DNA of 64,000 nt from Microvirga sesbaniae (GCF_025460805.1 NZ_JAMXFJ010000021.1:17592-81591), one strand, 5' to 3'; shown: positions 1 to 9,103, numbered from the stretch's first letter. Numbers and translations are program-made. Notes: generated by a model from the sequence alone, not told the origin.

Positions 1-2
1 TG

Positions 3-680
3 GAAGTCGGTGTTGCCGCCGAAATTGAGCTGATAGGTGCGGTCGAGACGCACCCCACGCTCCCGGAACAGATTGGCGAGCACGCGATGGACGATGGTGG
101 CGCCGACCTGGCTCTTGATGTCGTCGCCAATGATGGGGAGGCCGCGTTCCTCGAACCGTTTGCGCCATTCGGGGTTCGAGGCGATGAAGACCGGGATGCA
201 GTTCACGAAGGCGCACCCTGCTTCGAGCGCCCGCTCAGCGTACCACTCGGTGGCCTTCTGCGAGCCCACGGGCAAGTAGGACACGAGAACATCGGTCTTG
301 GACTCACGCAGGATCGCAGTGACGTCGGCTTCGTCGTGAGAGGATTCTTCGATCGTCTCGCGCAAATATTTGCCGAGCCCGTCCAGCGTCCTGCCTCGAT
401 TGACGATGATCCCGCTCTGTGGAACGGACGCGAAGCGCTGGGTATTGTTCGGCTCTGCGAAAATGGCCTCGGATACGTCGCGGCCGACCTTCGAGGCATT
501 GACGTCGAAGGCAGCAGACACTTCGACGTCTCTGATATGATATCCGCCGAGCTCCACGTTCATCAGGCCGGGCACGGGCTCGTTGCCGATCGCATCCTTG
601 TAGTAGGAGAGTCCCTGCACGAAGGACGAGGCGCAGTTGCCGACGCCCACGATGCCGACGCGGACCTTCCTCGAACTCAT
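3..680 (-). CDS. ino1: Inositol-3-phosphate synthase, C-terminally truncated by the window edge
   Basis: About 226 residues are visible, from an ATG at 680 to the left edge. The N-terminus carries a Rossmann NAD-binding start (RVGIVGVGNCASSFVQG) followed by motifs usual in the compact actinobacterial/alphaproteobacterial type of myo-inositol-1-phosphate synthase (SYLPVGSQKATEWYAE, IGDDIKSQVGATIVHR, QLNFGGNTDF). The family converts glucose 6-phosphate to inositol 3-phosphate with internal NAD redox cycling in the cytoplasm. It diverges from the sugar epimerase/glycosyltransferase operon across about 410 bp, which suggests, but does not prove, that inositol phosphate feeds an inositol-containing glycan or glycolipid. 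The missing C-terminal part is outside the window, not deleted. Confidence 0.9.
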   Translation of the reverse strand, partial: MSSRKVRVGIVGVGNCASSFVQGLSYYKDAIGNEPVPGLMNVELGGYHIRDVEVSAAFDVNASKVGRDVSEAIFAEPNNTQRFASVPQSGIIVNRGRTLDGLGKYLRETIEESSHDEADVTAILRESKTDVLVSYLPVGSQKATEWYAERALEAGCAFVNCIPVFIASNPEWRKRFEERGLPIIGDDIKSQVGATIVHRVLANLFRERGVRLDRTYQLNFGGNTDF

Positions 681-1090
681 GACGGATCTCCCATGTATGG
701 CCGGCCGGATGCTGTCTTGTCAGGCAAAAGTATATATGCGGCCGCAGGCATCCGACCTGGGCCTTCTCCTAAGCTTGGCCTCCAACGTTTGAAGAAGGTT
801 CCTTGTTCCGTCCGGAAACCGCGTCTGTGACTCTTGTCTTCACGGCTGTGCGCCCAAACTACTGCCCTGAGGGAAGGAACAAAGATGATCCCTCGGAGTT
901 TGTTGAACGCAATCTCAAGCTTCTGAAGGGGATATGTGGCGCAGCCCGCCATTGGCGAGGCCTGCTGCAATGCCTGCTCTCGGACTGGACCATGCGTCGG
1001 CTCTGCGTCGCATCTCCAGCTTGGGACTGGGCAGTCGTCTCCTGCCCGATCCATTGGCGCTCAGACCAGGAACAAATCTGGAGACATCTC
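681..1090. other. Divergent intergenic region between ino1 and the epimerase operon
   Basis: About 410 bp without a convincing gene. It must hold the divergent promoters of the inositol phosphate synthase and the sugar operon. The stretch 715-745 is AT-richer and carries short TGTC/GACA-like symmetry, but I cannot name a promoter. Open frames that run through it lack family resemblance and are in-frame extensions of the epimerase. Confidence 0.5.
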
Positions 1091-2203
1091 GTGACGGATA
1101 CGATCCTTATTACCGGTGGTGCAGGTTTCATCGGACGATACGTTGCGCGGGCGTGCCTTGACCGTGGTCATGAGGTTCGTGTGCTCGACAGCCTCATCGA
1201 GCAGGTCCATGGCGACAGAACCCAGGCCGACGGGCTCGATCCGGACGTGGAGGTCGTTGTCGGAGACGTCCGTGACGAGGCGGCGCTCCTGCGGGCGCTC
1301 AAGGGCGTAACGAAGGTCGTCCATCTTGCGGCCGAGGTTGGCGTCGGTCAGAGCATGTATGCGGTCGACCGTTATGTCTCCGTGAACGATTACGGCACGG
1401 CCGTGCTGTTCCAGCAGCTCATCGACAATCCGGTGAAGCGGGTCGTGGTCGCGTCTTCCATGAGCATCTATGGCGAAGGTCTCTATCGCGACGTCGATGG
1501 CCGAATCCATGAGGATGTCGTCCGCAAGCCGCGTGCAGGCGAGAACGATCCGTGGGATCCTCTGGATGAGCAGGGGCGGCCTCTCATCCCGGTGCCGACA
1601 CCCGAATGGAAGAAGCCGGCCCTGGCGTCGGTTTACGCGCTGTCGAAATATGTCCAGGAGCGCCTGACGCTGACCCTGTGTCCGGCCTACGGGATGGAAG
1701 GCGTGGCTCTCCGGCTCTGGAATGCCTATGGGCCTGGGCAGGCCCTGTCCAACCCCTATACGGGGGTTCTCGCCATCTTTGCGTCGCGGCTCCACAACGG
1801 CCAGCCTCCGATGATCTTCGAGGACGGTCAGCAGCGCCGGGACTTCGTTCACGTGGAAGACGTGGCGCAGGCCTTCGTTCTGGCCCTGGAGCATGAGAGG
1901 GCGCCTGGCGGCGTCTACAATGTCGGAAGCGGACAGGATCGTACCGTCTCCGAAGTCGCGCAGCTTCTGTCCGAAGCAATGAACCGGCCGATGGCGCCGG
2001 AGATTGCCGGCAAGGCGCGTATCGGCGATATCCGCCACTGCATCGCCGATATCAGTCGGATCCAGCAGGAACTTGGCTACGCGCCCCGAAAAGACTTCAC
2101 CGAGGGCCTGGCGGAGCTCGCCGAATGGGTCGCCAAGCAGGAAGCCAAGGATCTCGTCAATGAAGCTCGCAAGGAGCTTGAAGCCCGGGGCCTCGTGGCA
2201 TGA
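1091..2203 (+). CDS. NAD-dependent epimerase/dehydratase, dTDP-L-rhamnose 4-epimerase-like
   Basis: Extended short-chain dehydrogenase of 370 residues, starting at GTG 1091 with GGAG about 9 nt upstream. The longer open frame to 803 is rejected because the Rossmann motif TILITGGAGFIG begins right after this GTG. Catalytic YxxxK is present as YALSK, with the upstream SSMSIYGEG serine region. The insertion around residues 150-185 (ending PVPTPEWKKPALASVYALSK) resembles dTDP-L-rhamnose 4-epimerases that make 6-deoxy-L-talose nucleotides; substrate is inferred. It is the first gene of the operon and overlaps the next gene by ATGA, implying coupled translation. Other NDP-sugar 4-epimerases cannot be excluded. 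Confidence 0.85.
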   Translation: MTDTILITGGAGFIGRYVARACLDRGHEVRVLDSLIEQVHGDRTQADGLDPDVEVVVGDVRDEAALLRALKGVTKVVHLAAEVGVGQSMYAVDRYVSVNDYGTAVLFQQLIDNPVKRVVVASSMSIYGEGLYRDVDGRIHEDVVRKPRAGENDPWDPLDEQGRPLIPVPTPEWKKPALASVYALSKYVQERLTLTLCPAYGMEGVALRLWNAYGPGQALSNPYTGVLAIFASRLHNGQPPMIFEDGQQRRDFVHVEDVAQAFVLALEHERAPGGVYNVGSGQDRTVSEVAQLLSEAMNRPMAPEIAGKARIGDIRHCIADISRIQQELGYAPRKDFTEGLAELAEWVAKQEAKDLVNEARKELEARGLVA

Positions 2204-3318
2204 AAGCATCAGACGCATCGGCTGCCGCACCGGCCGTCCTTCGCCGCCGTCCCATTCTGGTGACAGGCGGCGCCGGCTTTATTGGATCCAATCTTGCCGA
2301 CCATTTCGCCACTGAGGGGCACGATGTTCTGATCTACGACGCTTTGGCTCGGCCCGGCGTCGAACGTAATCTCGAATGGCTCAAGAAGCGGCACCCGAGC
2401 AGGATCTCAAGCGTGATCGGCGACATCCGCGACGAGACATCCGTTGCCGAGGCGACACGCGATGCTCAGGCCGTGTTCCACATGGCGGCCCAGGTTGCCG
2501 TGACGACCAGCCTGACGGACCCTCGCGCTGACTTCGAGATCAACATCCGCGGAACCTTGAATGTGCTCGATGCCCTCAGGCAGCGCGGCGATCGTGTTCC
2601 TCTGATCTTCGCCTCGACGAACAAGGTCTATGGCGACCTTGCCGATGTGGAGCTGGAGAAGACGAACGACGCCTACAAGCCGCGCAGCCCCGCAGTCCGG
2701 AATGCGGGAATCGGCGAAAGCAGACCTCTCGACTTCCATACGCCGTACGGTTGCTCGAAGGGAGCGGCGGATCAGTATGTGCTGGACTACGCGCGCTCCT
2801 TCGGAATTCCGACCTGCGTCATGCGCATGAGCTGCATCTACGGGCAGCGGCAGATGGGAACGGAGGACCAGGGATGGGTCGCCCATTTCCTGATCCGCGC
2901 TCTCAAAGGCGAACCCATCACGATCTACGGCGACGGCTGCCAGGTTCGCGACGTGCTCGATGTTTCCGATGCGGTTGCCGCATACGCCTCGGCGTGGAAG
3001 CGGATCGATACGGTTCAGGGGCGGGCTTTCAATCTCGGCGGAGGCCCGGCAAACGCGATCAGCCTGCGTCAGCTCATCACCCACATCGAGGATGTCATCG
3101 GTCGTTCGGTCGAGACGATCTACGCTGAATGGCGTGCCGGCGACCAGCGCTACTACGTCTCGGACACCCGCCTCGCCACGCGCGATCTCGGCCTGAAGGA
3201 ACCGATCTCCTGGCTCACGGGCGTGGCTGCTCTCGCGGCATGGCTGCAGGATGAGAATGGGCTCGCGCGCTCGAATTCTCTGCCTTCCTCCGTTCAGAAT
3301 GCCGAGGCTCTGTCATGA
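2200..3318 (+). CDS. NAD-dependent epimerase, CDP-paratose 2-epimerase (tyvelose)-like
   Basis: SDR protein of 372 residues. After a 20-residue leader comes the NAD-binding PILVTGGAGFIGSNLADHF, then FASTNKVYGD and the catalytic YGCSKGAADQYVLDYAR. The run MRMSCIYGQRQMGTEDQGWV is characteristic of CDP-paratose 2-epimerase/CDP-tyvelose epimerase relatives, which act on nucleotide-activated deoxyhexoses in the cytoplasm. The ATG overlaps the preceding stop by 4 nt, and the glycosyltransferase follows after 6 nt. Its presence beside the other epimerase suggests the cluster assembles an unusual deoxysugar; the true substrate is unknown. Confidence 0.85.
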   Translation: MKASDASAAAPAVLRRRPILVTGGAGFIGSNLADHFATEGHDVLIYDALARPGVERNLEWLKKRHPSRISSVIGDIRDETSVAEATRDAQAVFHMAAQVAVTTSLTDPRADFEINIRGTLNVLDALRQRGDRVPLIFASTNKVYGDLADVELEKTNDAYKPRSPAVRNAGIGESRPLDFHTPYGCSKGAADQYVLDYARSFGIPTCVMRMSCIYGQRQMGTEDQGWVAHFLIRALKGEPITIYGDGCQVRDVLDVSDAVAAYASAWKRIDTVQGRAFNLGGGPANAISLRQLITHIEDVIGRSVETIYAEWRAGDQRYYVSDTRLATRDLGLKEPISWLTGVAALAAWLQDENGLARSNSLPSSVQNAEALS

Positions 3319-3324
3319 GGACCC

Positions 3325-4494
3325 ATGTTGCCTGCGGGTTGCGTGACAACGAGAGACGCCATGGCATGGCCTGACGGTGTAGCAGGTCTGCATGTGCTGA
3401 TGACAGCAGATGCGGTCGGCGGGGTCTGGCAATACGCGCTCGATCTCAGCGATGGTCTGCGTGCACACGATGTCAGCACCACGATCGCCGTGCTCGGGCC
3501 TCCTCCATCGGCCGATCAGCAGGCGGCGGCTCAAGCCTCGGGTGCGACCCTTGTGATGACGGGCCTCTCGCTGGACTGGACCGCCCAATCCCCGCATGAG
3601 GTCGAGGAAGCCGGCGAAGCGATTGCCCGTCTCGCCGCGGACCTTCGCCCGGATCTCGTTCATCTCAACGCGCCGGCGCTGGCTGCTCGCGCGAACTTCG
3701 ACATTCCTGTCGTGGCCGTGTGTCACTCTTGCGTTGCGACCTGGTGGCAGGCTGTGAAAGGCGGCTCCCTGCCGGAGGAATTCGTATGGCGGACCGAACT
3801 CGTCAAGAGAGGCTATGCGTCTGCCGGCCGCCTCCTGGCGCCGACCCTCGCATTCGCTCACGCCACGGCGAAGGCCTATGAACTCTCCCAGGTCCCGAGT
3901 GTCGTGAGAAATGGCAGGCGACCCGCGCCGGTCTCGGCAAGCGGGCCAAACGGCGATTTCGTCTTCACGGCTGGGCGCCTCTGGGACGAGGGTAAGAACT
4001 TTGCAGGCGTCGACCGCCTTGCATCCCGTCTCGCCATACCGGTTCTCGCCGCCGGATCGGTTCAAGGACCCAATGGCGCGAAAGCTCAGGCCGCTCATGC
4101 CAGAGTGCTCGGCCAGTTGAGCGACATGGAGGTTGCCCGGCACCTGAGCGGCAAGCCGATCTTCATCTCGCTGGCGCGATATGAGCCCTTCGGTCTTGCC
4201 GTTCTGGAAGCCGCCCAGATGGGATGCGCCTTGATCCTTTCCGACATACCGACGTTCCGGGAATTGTGGAAGGATGCCGCGCTGTTCGTCGATCCGGACG
4301 ACGAGAGCGCCGTTATCGAGGCAACCGAACGCCTTGTCCGGGATCCGGAAACCCGCCGCGTCCTAGGGAGCGCTGCACGAGCACGCGCCGACGCCTACAC
4401 CATCGAAGCCATGAGTGCCGGGGTTCTGAGCGCGTATCGGTCCCTCCTGGAACCGAAGCCCTCGCGATCCCCCCTTGAGGGAGCCGCTGCATGA
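3325..4494 (+). CDS. Glycosyltransferase, GT4/GT-B type
   Basis: About 389 residues with a GT-B layout. An N-terminal region with glycine-rich VLMTADAVGGVWQYALDLS is typical of GT4 acceptor domains. The C-terminal donor domain has FTAGRLWDEGKN and ISLARYEPFGLAVLEAAQMGCALILSDIPTFRELW, including the E-x7-E-like nucleotide-sugar signature. The start could also be ATG 3361, which would remove 12 residues. It probably transfers a sugar made by the neighbouring SDR enzymes to a lipid- or glycan-linked acceptor on the cytoplasmic side of the membrane. It ends in an ATGA overlap with the next gene. Confidence 0.85.
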   Translation: MLPAGCVTTRDAMAWPDGVAGLHVLMTADAVGGVWQYALDLSDGLRAHDVSTTIAVLGPPPSADQQAAAQASGATLVMTGLSLDWTAQSPHEVEEAGEAIARLAADLRPDLVHLNAPALAARANFDIPVVAVCHSCVATWWQAVKGGSLPEEFVWRTELVKRGYASAGRLLAPTLAFAHATAKAYELSQVPSVVRNGRRPAPVSASGPNGDFVFTAGRLWDEGKNFAGVDRLASRLAIPVLAAGSVQGPNGAKAQAAHARVLGQLSDMEVARHLSGKPIFISLARYEPFGLAVLEAAQMGCALILSDIPTFRELWKDAALFVDPDDESAVIEATERLVRDPETRRVLGSAARARADAYTIEAMSAGVLSAYRSLLEPKPSRSPLEGAAA

Positions 4495-5603
4495 AGTTCG
4501 TGTATTTCACCCATTCCCTCGCCTCGTGCTGGAACCATGGCAACGCGCATTTCCTGCGCGGCGTCCTGCGAGAACTCGTTCATAGAGGGCATGCTGTCGC
4601 CGCCTACGAGCCACGGGGAGCCTGGAGCCTCGAGAACCTCCTCAAGGATCATGGAGATGCAGGGCTCGATGCCTATCGCAGCCTCTACCCTGAATTGTCC
4701 TCGGACGTCTTCGACCCGGACCTGGACATCGAGGAGGCCCTTGCCGATGCCGACGTGGTGATCGTTCATGAATGGAACGAACCATGGCTGGTCGCAGCGA
4801 TTGGAAAAGTGCGCCGGCAGGGCGGCCGGTTCACGCTCCTGTTCCATGACACGCATCACAGAGCCGTCAGCGATCCCGATGCCATTCGTCAGTTCGATCT
4901 CGACGGCTATGACGGCGTCCTCGCATTCGGGGAAACTCTCGCGGAGGTCTATCGACGCTGGGGCTGGGGAGATCGGGTCCATGTCTGGCACGAGGCTGCC
5001 GATACAAGGCTCTTTCACCCGCCTGCGCGTGACGTGGGGCGGAACGGCCTGGTGTGGATCGGCAACTGGGGTGACGGCGAGCGAAGCGCGGAGCTCGAAA
5101 GCTTCCTGTTCCGCCCCGCCCAGGCGGTCGGCCTTCCTCTCGATATCTACGGCGTGCGGTATCCTGACGAGGCGCTGCGCATGCTGGCGCGCTATGGCGT
5201 CACCTATCGCGGCTGGCTGCCGAACGCCCGGGCTCCCGAGGTGTTCGCGCGCCATGTGGCGACCGTTCACGTACCGCGGCGGTTCTATGTCGAGGTGCTC
5301 CCAGGCATTCCGACGATTCGCGTCTTTGAGGCTCTTGCCTGCGGGATTCCGCTGATCTCCGCGCCCTGGCGCGACTCCGAAGGCTTGTTCAATCCCGGAT
5401 CTGATTTCCTCGTTGCCGAGAATGAGACGCAGATGGAACGCCATATGAAGGCGGTTCTCCATGATCCGGACCTGCGCAAGTCGCTGGTGGAGAATGGCCT
5501 CGACGCCATTCGCAGCCGGCATTCCTGTGCTCATCGCGCCGAACAGCTCCTCTCTCTTCTCGCAGATCATGGCGCCGCGTCGCCAATGGAGATGTCCGCA
5601 TGA
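4491..5603 (+). CDS. CgeB-like glycosyltransferase (first of three in tandem)
   Basis: 370 residues. N-terminal MKFVYFTHSLASCWNHGNAHFLRG is followed by a Rossmann-like half, and the C-terminal half contains TIRVFEALACGIPLISAPWRDSEGLF, matching the donor-site helix of CgeB/spore-protein-like GT-B enzymes (glycosyl transferase family 1-like). The gene overlaps both neighbours by 4 nt (ATGA), so the three CgeB-like proteins are translated as one coupled block. The acceptor and donor are unknown; adjacent nucleotide-sugar epimerases suggest deoxysugar donors. It is the most divergent of the three copies. Confidence 0.75.
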   Translation: MKFVYFTHSLASCWNHGNAHFLRGVLRELVHRGHAVAAYEPRGAWSLENLLKDHGDAGLDAYRSLYPELSSDVFDPDLDIEEALADADVVIVHEWNEPWLVAAIGKVRRQGGRFTLLFHDTHHRAVSDPDAIRQFDLDGYDGVLAFGETLAEVYRRWGWGDRVHVWHEAADTRLFHPPARDVGRNGLVWIGNWGDGERSAELESFLFRPAQAVGLPLDIYGVRYPDEALRMLARYGVTYRGWLPNARAPEVFARHVATVHVPRRFYVEVLPGIPTIRVFEALACGIPLISAPWRDSEGLFNPGSDFLVAENETQMERHMKAVLHDPDLRKSLVENGLDAIRSRHSCAHRAEQLLSLLADHGAASPMEMSA

Positions 5604-6694
5604 AAATCGCCTTTTATGGCTCCAGCCTTCTGTCCTCGTATTGGAATGGTGCCGCCACCTATTATCGTGGTCTCCTGAGCGACCTCGCCCGCCGTGGCTA
5701 CAGCATCACGTTCTACGAGCCGGATGCGTTCGACCGCCAGAAGCATCGGGATATCGAGCCGCCGGACTGGGCGGAGGTGAAAGTTTATCCTGCGACGGTC
5801 GAGGCCATGCGTGGAGTCGTGTCGGAGGCGGCAAGGGCCGATGTCGTGGTCAAGGCTTCCGGCGTCGGTGTTTTCGACAGCGAGTTGCTGGAAGGGATCG
5901 TTGCAGCGTCTCGTCCCGACGCGATCCGCATCTTCTGGGATGTTGACGCGCCTGCAACCCTCGCTGAACTGCGCGGAAGCCCCGATCATCCGCTGCATCG
6001 CGCAATGCCGGCTCTCGATCTTGTGCTGACCTATGGCGGCGGTCCGCCGGTGATTGACGCCTATGAGAGCTTCGGCGCCCGCCAGTGCATCCCGATCTAC
6101 AATGCCTGCGATCCGTCGACCCATCATCCCGTCCCGGCGGATGATCGCTTTCGGGCAGATTTGTCCTTCCTCGGCAATCGTCTGCCCGATCGCGAGGCTC
6201 GTGTGGAGCAGTTCTTTCTGGAGCCCGCCGCCCAGCTCCCGGACCGTCAATTCCTGATAGGCGGCAATGGCTGGGAAACAAAGGGAATGCCGTCGAACGT
6301 CCGTCACATCGGCCATGTTTACACGCGCGACCATAACGCCTTCAACACAAGCCCGCTGGCGGTTCTCAACATTGCCCGCGACTCGATGGCAAGCACCGGA
6401 TATTCGCCCGCAACCCGCGTTTTCGAGGCTGCGGGAGCCGGAGCGTGCCTGATCACGGATGCCTGGATCGGCCTGGAGTTGTTCCTGAAGGAAGGAGAAG
6501 AGGTGCTGGTGGCCCGCGACGGCAGGGATGTCGCTGACCATGTCGAGGCCCTTAACCCCGAGCGTGCCCGCGCGATCGGCGCCGCGGCGAGGGAGCGGAT
6601 CATGGCTGAGCACACGTATACCCGCCGCGGCGCCGAGGTGGATGCGATTCTGCGCCAGGAAGTCTCCCGGAAGCGCGAGAGGAGCGTGGCGTGA
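5600..6694 (+). CDS. CgeB-like glycosyltransferase (second of three in tandem)
   Basis: 364 residues with the same plan as its neighbours: MKIAFYGSSLLSSYWNGAATYYRGLL at the N-terminus, a middle segment IRIFWDVDAPATLAEL, and C-terminal YSPATRVFEAAGAGACLITDAW followed by an acidic GLELFL. The last motif is shared nearly residue for residue with the third copy, so these two are the closest paralogues. Overlaps of 4 nt on both sides mark it as part of a coupled operon. Function is inferred to be cytoplasmic sugar transfer in glycan assembly; no transmembrane segment is apparent. Confidence 0.78.
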   Translation: MKIAFYGSSLLSSYWNGAATYYRGLLSDLARRGYSITFYEPDAFDRQKHRDIEPPDWAEVKVYPATVEAMRGVVSEAARADVVVKASGVGVFDSELLEGIVAASRPDAIRIFWDVDAPATLAELRGSPDHPLHRAMPALDLVLTYGGGPPVIDAYESFGARQCIPIYNACDPSTHHPVPADDRFRADLSFLGNRLPDREARVEQFFLEPAAQLPDRQFLIGGNGWETKGMPSNVRHIGHVYTRDHNAFNTSPLAVLNIARDSMASTGYSPATRVFEAAGAGACLITDAWIGLELFLKEGEEVLVARDGRDVADHVEALNPERARAIGAAARERIMAEHTYTRRGAEVDAILRQEVSRKRERSVA

Positions 6695-7800
6695 CCAAGC
6701 TCCGCGTCGTTGTCCTGGGATTGAGCCTGTCCTCCTCATGGGGGAACGGCCATGCGACAACCTTCCGCGCGCTGTTGAGGGCTTTCGCGGCGCGGCATCA
6801 CGATGTGCTTTTCCTGGAGCGCGACGTGCCGTGGTATGCCTCTCATCGCGATCTGAAGGATCCTGACTTCTGCCGGCTGGAGTTCTATTCCAGCCTGGAG
6901 GATCTCAAGCGATACCAGGAAGCGATCAAGGAAGCCGATGCGGTCATTGTCGGCTCCTATGTGCCGGACGGTGTCGAGGTCGGCCGCTACGTCCAACAGA
7001 CAGCCCAGGGCGTCGTGGCGTTCTATGACATCGACACGCCCGTGACGCTCGCGAAACTGGCGAGGGGCGACTACGAGTACCTCGCGCCCGGCCTGATCCC
7101 GGATTACGACGTCTACTTCTCGTTCACCGGAGGGCCGACGCTCGACGTGCTGATGGCGAACTACGGTTCGCCCGCCGCCCGGGCGCTTTATTGTTCGGTC
7201 GATCCCGAAGCATATCCGAGCCTTGACGAGGAGAAGCGCTGGGATCTGAGCTATCTCGGGACTTACAGTCCCGACCGGCAGCCGACCCTGGAGCGGCTCC
7301 TGATCGAGCCGGCCCTGCGAGCGCCTCATCTTCGTTTCGTCGTTGCCGGCCCCCAATATCCGGCAGACATCGCTTGGCCGGAAAACGTCGAGCGCATCGA
7401 TCATGTGCCTCCGAGCGGCCACCCGGCCTTTTATGCGCGGAGCCGCTATACTCTCAACGTGACCCGGGCCGACATGATCAGGGCAGGGTACAGCCCGAGC
7501 GTTCGCCTGTTCGAGGCCGCAGCCTGTGGAACGCCGATCATCTCCGACATGTGGGACGGAATCGAGACGCTTCTCGAACCTGATCGGGAGATCGTGCTGG
7601 CGCGCCAGTCTGACGATGTTCTCACGGTTCTCGCTACTTGGCCCGACGACAGGAGAAGGGACCTGGGAAGCCGAGCACGGCTCCGCATTCTCGAAGAGCA
7701 TACATCGGCTCACCGTGCCGCATCGATGGAGCGGGATCTTTTCGAAGCCCTTCGAAGCCGACGTCAGGAACGGCCGCTCGCTTTGGCAGTTGAGTCCTGA
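6691..7800 (+). CDS. CgeB-like glycosyltransferase (third of three in tandem)
   Basis: 369 residues. It has VVVLGLSLSSSWGNGHATTFRALL at the N-terminus, VVAFYDIDTPVTLAKLA in the middle, and YSPSVRLFEAAACGTPIISDMWDGIETLL in the donor domain, closely matching the preceding gene. The arrangement fits tandem duplication followed by divergence of a CgeB-like GT-B glycosyltransferase. The gene ends 109 bp before the UDP-glucuronate decarboxylase-like gene, where a new ribosome-binding site is present. The particular sugar transferred cannot be told from sequence. Confidence 0.78.
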   Translation: MTKLRVVVLGLSLSSSWGNGHATTFRALLRAFAARHHDVLFLERDVPWYASHRDLKDPDFCRLEFYSSLEDLKRYQEAIKEADAVIVGSYVPDGVEVGRYVQQTAQGVVAFYDIDTPVTLAKLARGDYEYLAPGLIPDYDVYFSFTGGPTLDVLMANYGSPAARALYCSVDPEAYPSLDEEKRWDLSYLGTYSPDRQPTLERLLIEPALRAPHLRFVVAGPQYPADIAWPENVERIDHVPPSGHPAFYARSRYTLNVTRADMIRAGYSPSVRLFEAAACGTPIISDMWDGIETLLEPDREIVLARQSDDVLTVLATWPDDRRRDLGSRARLRILEEHTSAHRAASMERDLFEALRSRRQERPLALAVES

Positions 7801-7909
7801 TGCTATGAATAGATTCAAGCGAGGCATTGAACAAATGCCAGGCTTTGCGGTTGGGGCAGAGTAGGTTTGTACCTTGAGACCCTCTGAAGGTCTGAGAAGG
7901 AGCGTTCTC

Positions 7910-8944
7910 ATGAAGAATGGCACAAGTAAGCATGTTCTCGTAGCCGGTGGGGCCGGATTCCTTGGGTCGCACCTCTGCGATGCTCTTCTCAGCGAAGGTG
8001 CTCATGTGACCGTCCTCGACAATTTTCAAACGGGTCGAAAGCAGAATATCCGCCATTTGGAGCGGGAGCCGCGCTTCGATGTCATCGACAGCGATATCAT
8101 CAAGCCTCTGCCGACCCGGCTGCGGTCGAAGCGGCTGAAGGTCGATCAGGTCTTCAATCTTGCCTGTGCAGCCTCCCCTCCGCATTATCAAGCCGATCCG
8201 GAGCACACGATGCTGACGAGCGTCGTGGGCACGCACAATCTTCTCACGTTCGCTGAGGCGACAGGTGCCCGCTTCTTTCTCGCTTCGACCAGCGAAATCT
8301 ATGGCGATCCGGAAGTGCACCCGCAGACGGAGAGCTATTGGGGCAACGTCAATCCGACCGGGCCGCGCGCATGTTATGACGAAGGCAAGCGCGCCGCCGA
8401 GACGCTGACCTTCGACTTCGACCGTGCAGGAAGGGCCGACGTTCGCGTGGCGCGGATCTTCAATACCTATGGCCCGCGCATGCGTGCCGACGACGGCCGC
8501 GTCGTGTCCAACTACATCTGCCAGGCTCTTGCAGGCGAAGAGATCACGGTCTACGGGGACGGAAGCCAGACACGATCGTTCTGCTACGTGTCCGACCTCG
8601 TCGATGGTTTCTTGCGCCTGATGGCCTATGACGGCCCGTTCCCGGGTGCGGTCAACCTCGGCAACCCGGTCGAGCTCACCGTGGGTGATCTGGCCGAGAA
8701 GGTTCTCGCCATGACCGGCTCTTCTTCCCGCGTTGTCACGCGGCCTTTGCCGGTCGATGATCCGCGCCGCCGGCGTCCCGACATATCCCTGGCCAAGAAA
8801 CTCCTCGGATGGTCGCCACGCACAGCGCTGGATACTGGCTTGGGAGCGACGATTGCCTGGTTCTCGGACGAACAGGCCAATGACGGCACGTTGCCTCGCA
8901 AGATACCGGCTGTCGGAGGTACGATCTCGGCCGGACAAGTCTAG
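7910..8944 (+). CDS. UDP-glucuronate decarboxylase (UDP-xylose synthase)-like SDR
   Basis: 344 residues from ATG 7910, preceded by GAGAAGGAG; a longer frame from TTG 7874 is less likely. NAD-binding HVLVAGGAGFLGSHLCDAL and the run STSEIYGDPEVHPQTESYWG, with the catalytic CYDEGKRAAE and VARIFNTYGPRM, are hallmarks of UXS enzymes, which decarboxylate UDP-glucuronate to UDP-xylose (possibly via the 4-keto sugar). It would supply a pentose donor to the glycosyltransferases upstream. Its TAG stop is also the first three bases of a dispersed repeat, and a hairpin terminator follows at 9067. Confidence 0.9.
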   Translation: MKNGTSKHVLVAGGAGFLGSHLCDALLSEGAHVTVLDNFQTGRKQNIRHLEREPRFDVIDSDIIKPLPTRLRSKRLKVDQVFNLACAASPPHYQADPEHTMLTSVVGTHNLLTFAEATGARFFLASTSEIYGDPEVHPQTESYWGNVNPTGPRACYDEGKRAAETLTFDFDRAGRADVRVARIFNTYGPRMRADDGRVVSNYICQALAGEEITVYGDGSQTRSFCYVSDLVDGFLRLMAYDGPFPGAVNLGNPVELTVGDLAEKVLAMTGSSSRVVTRPLPVDDPRRRRPDISLAKKLLGWSPRTALDTGLGATIAWFSDEQANDGTLPRKIPAVGGTISAGQV

Positions 8945-9036
8945 AGCATTTTTCGGCGAAGTGGACCCGGTTCGCCGTCAAACATGCGGCAAGCCAAAGA
9001 AGAGAGGTGATTCCACGCCAGGGGAAACAGCTCTAA
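8942..9036. repeat. Dispersed palindromic repeat, copy 1 (starts in the UXS stop codon)
   Basis: Begins TAGAGCATTTTTCGG, with a perfect 7-bp inverted repeat CGGCGAA (8954-8960) / TTCGCCG (8971-8977), and ends near CAGCTCTAAG. It resembles the intergenic TAGAGCAT elements common in Hyphomicrobiales genomes. The TAG is the stop of the preceding gene. Confidence 0.7.
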
Positions 9037-9066
9037 GGCCCTGCGACAGACATAGACGGCCCATAG

Positions 9067-9103
9067 GGGCGCGCTGGATAACCAACAGCGCGCCCTTGTT
9101 CGT
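9067..9103 (+). terminator. Rho-independent terminator of the sugar operon
   Basis: Perfect 10-bp stem GGGCGCGCTG (9067-9076) / CAGCGCGCCC (9086-9095) with a 9-nt loop, followed by T-rich TTGTTCGTT. It lies 122 bp past the UXS-like gene and before the converging yihY-like gene. Confidence 0.8.

Noticed and set aside
803..1090. Upstream extension of the first epimerase (96 residues)
   Set aside because: The Rossmann motif begins right after GTG 1091, which has a ribosome-binding site; the extension has no similarity and lies in the divergent promoter region.
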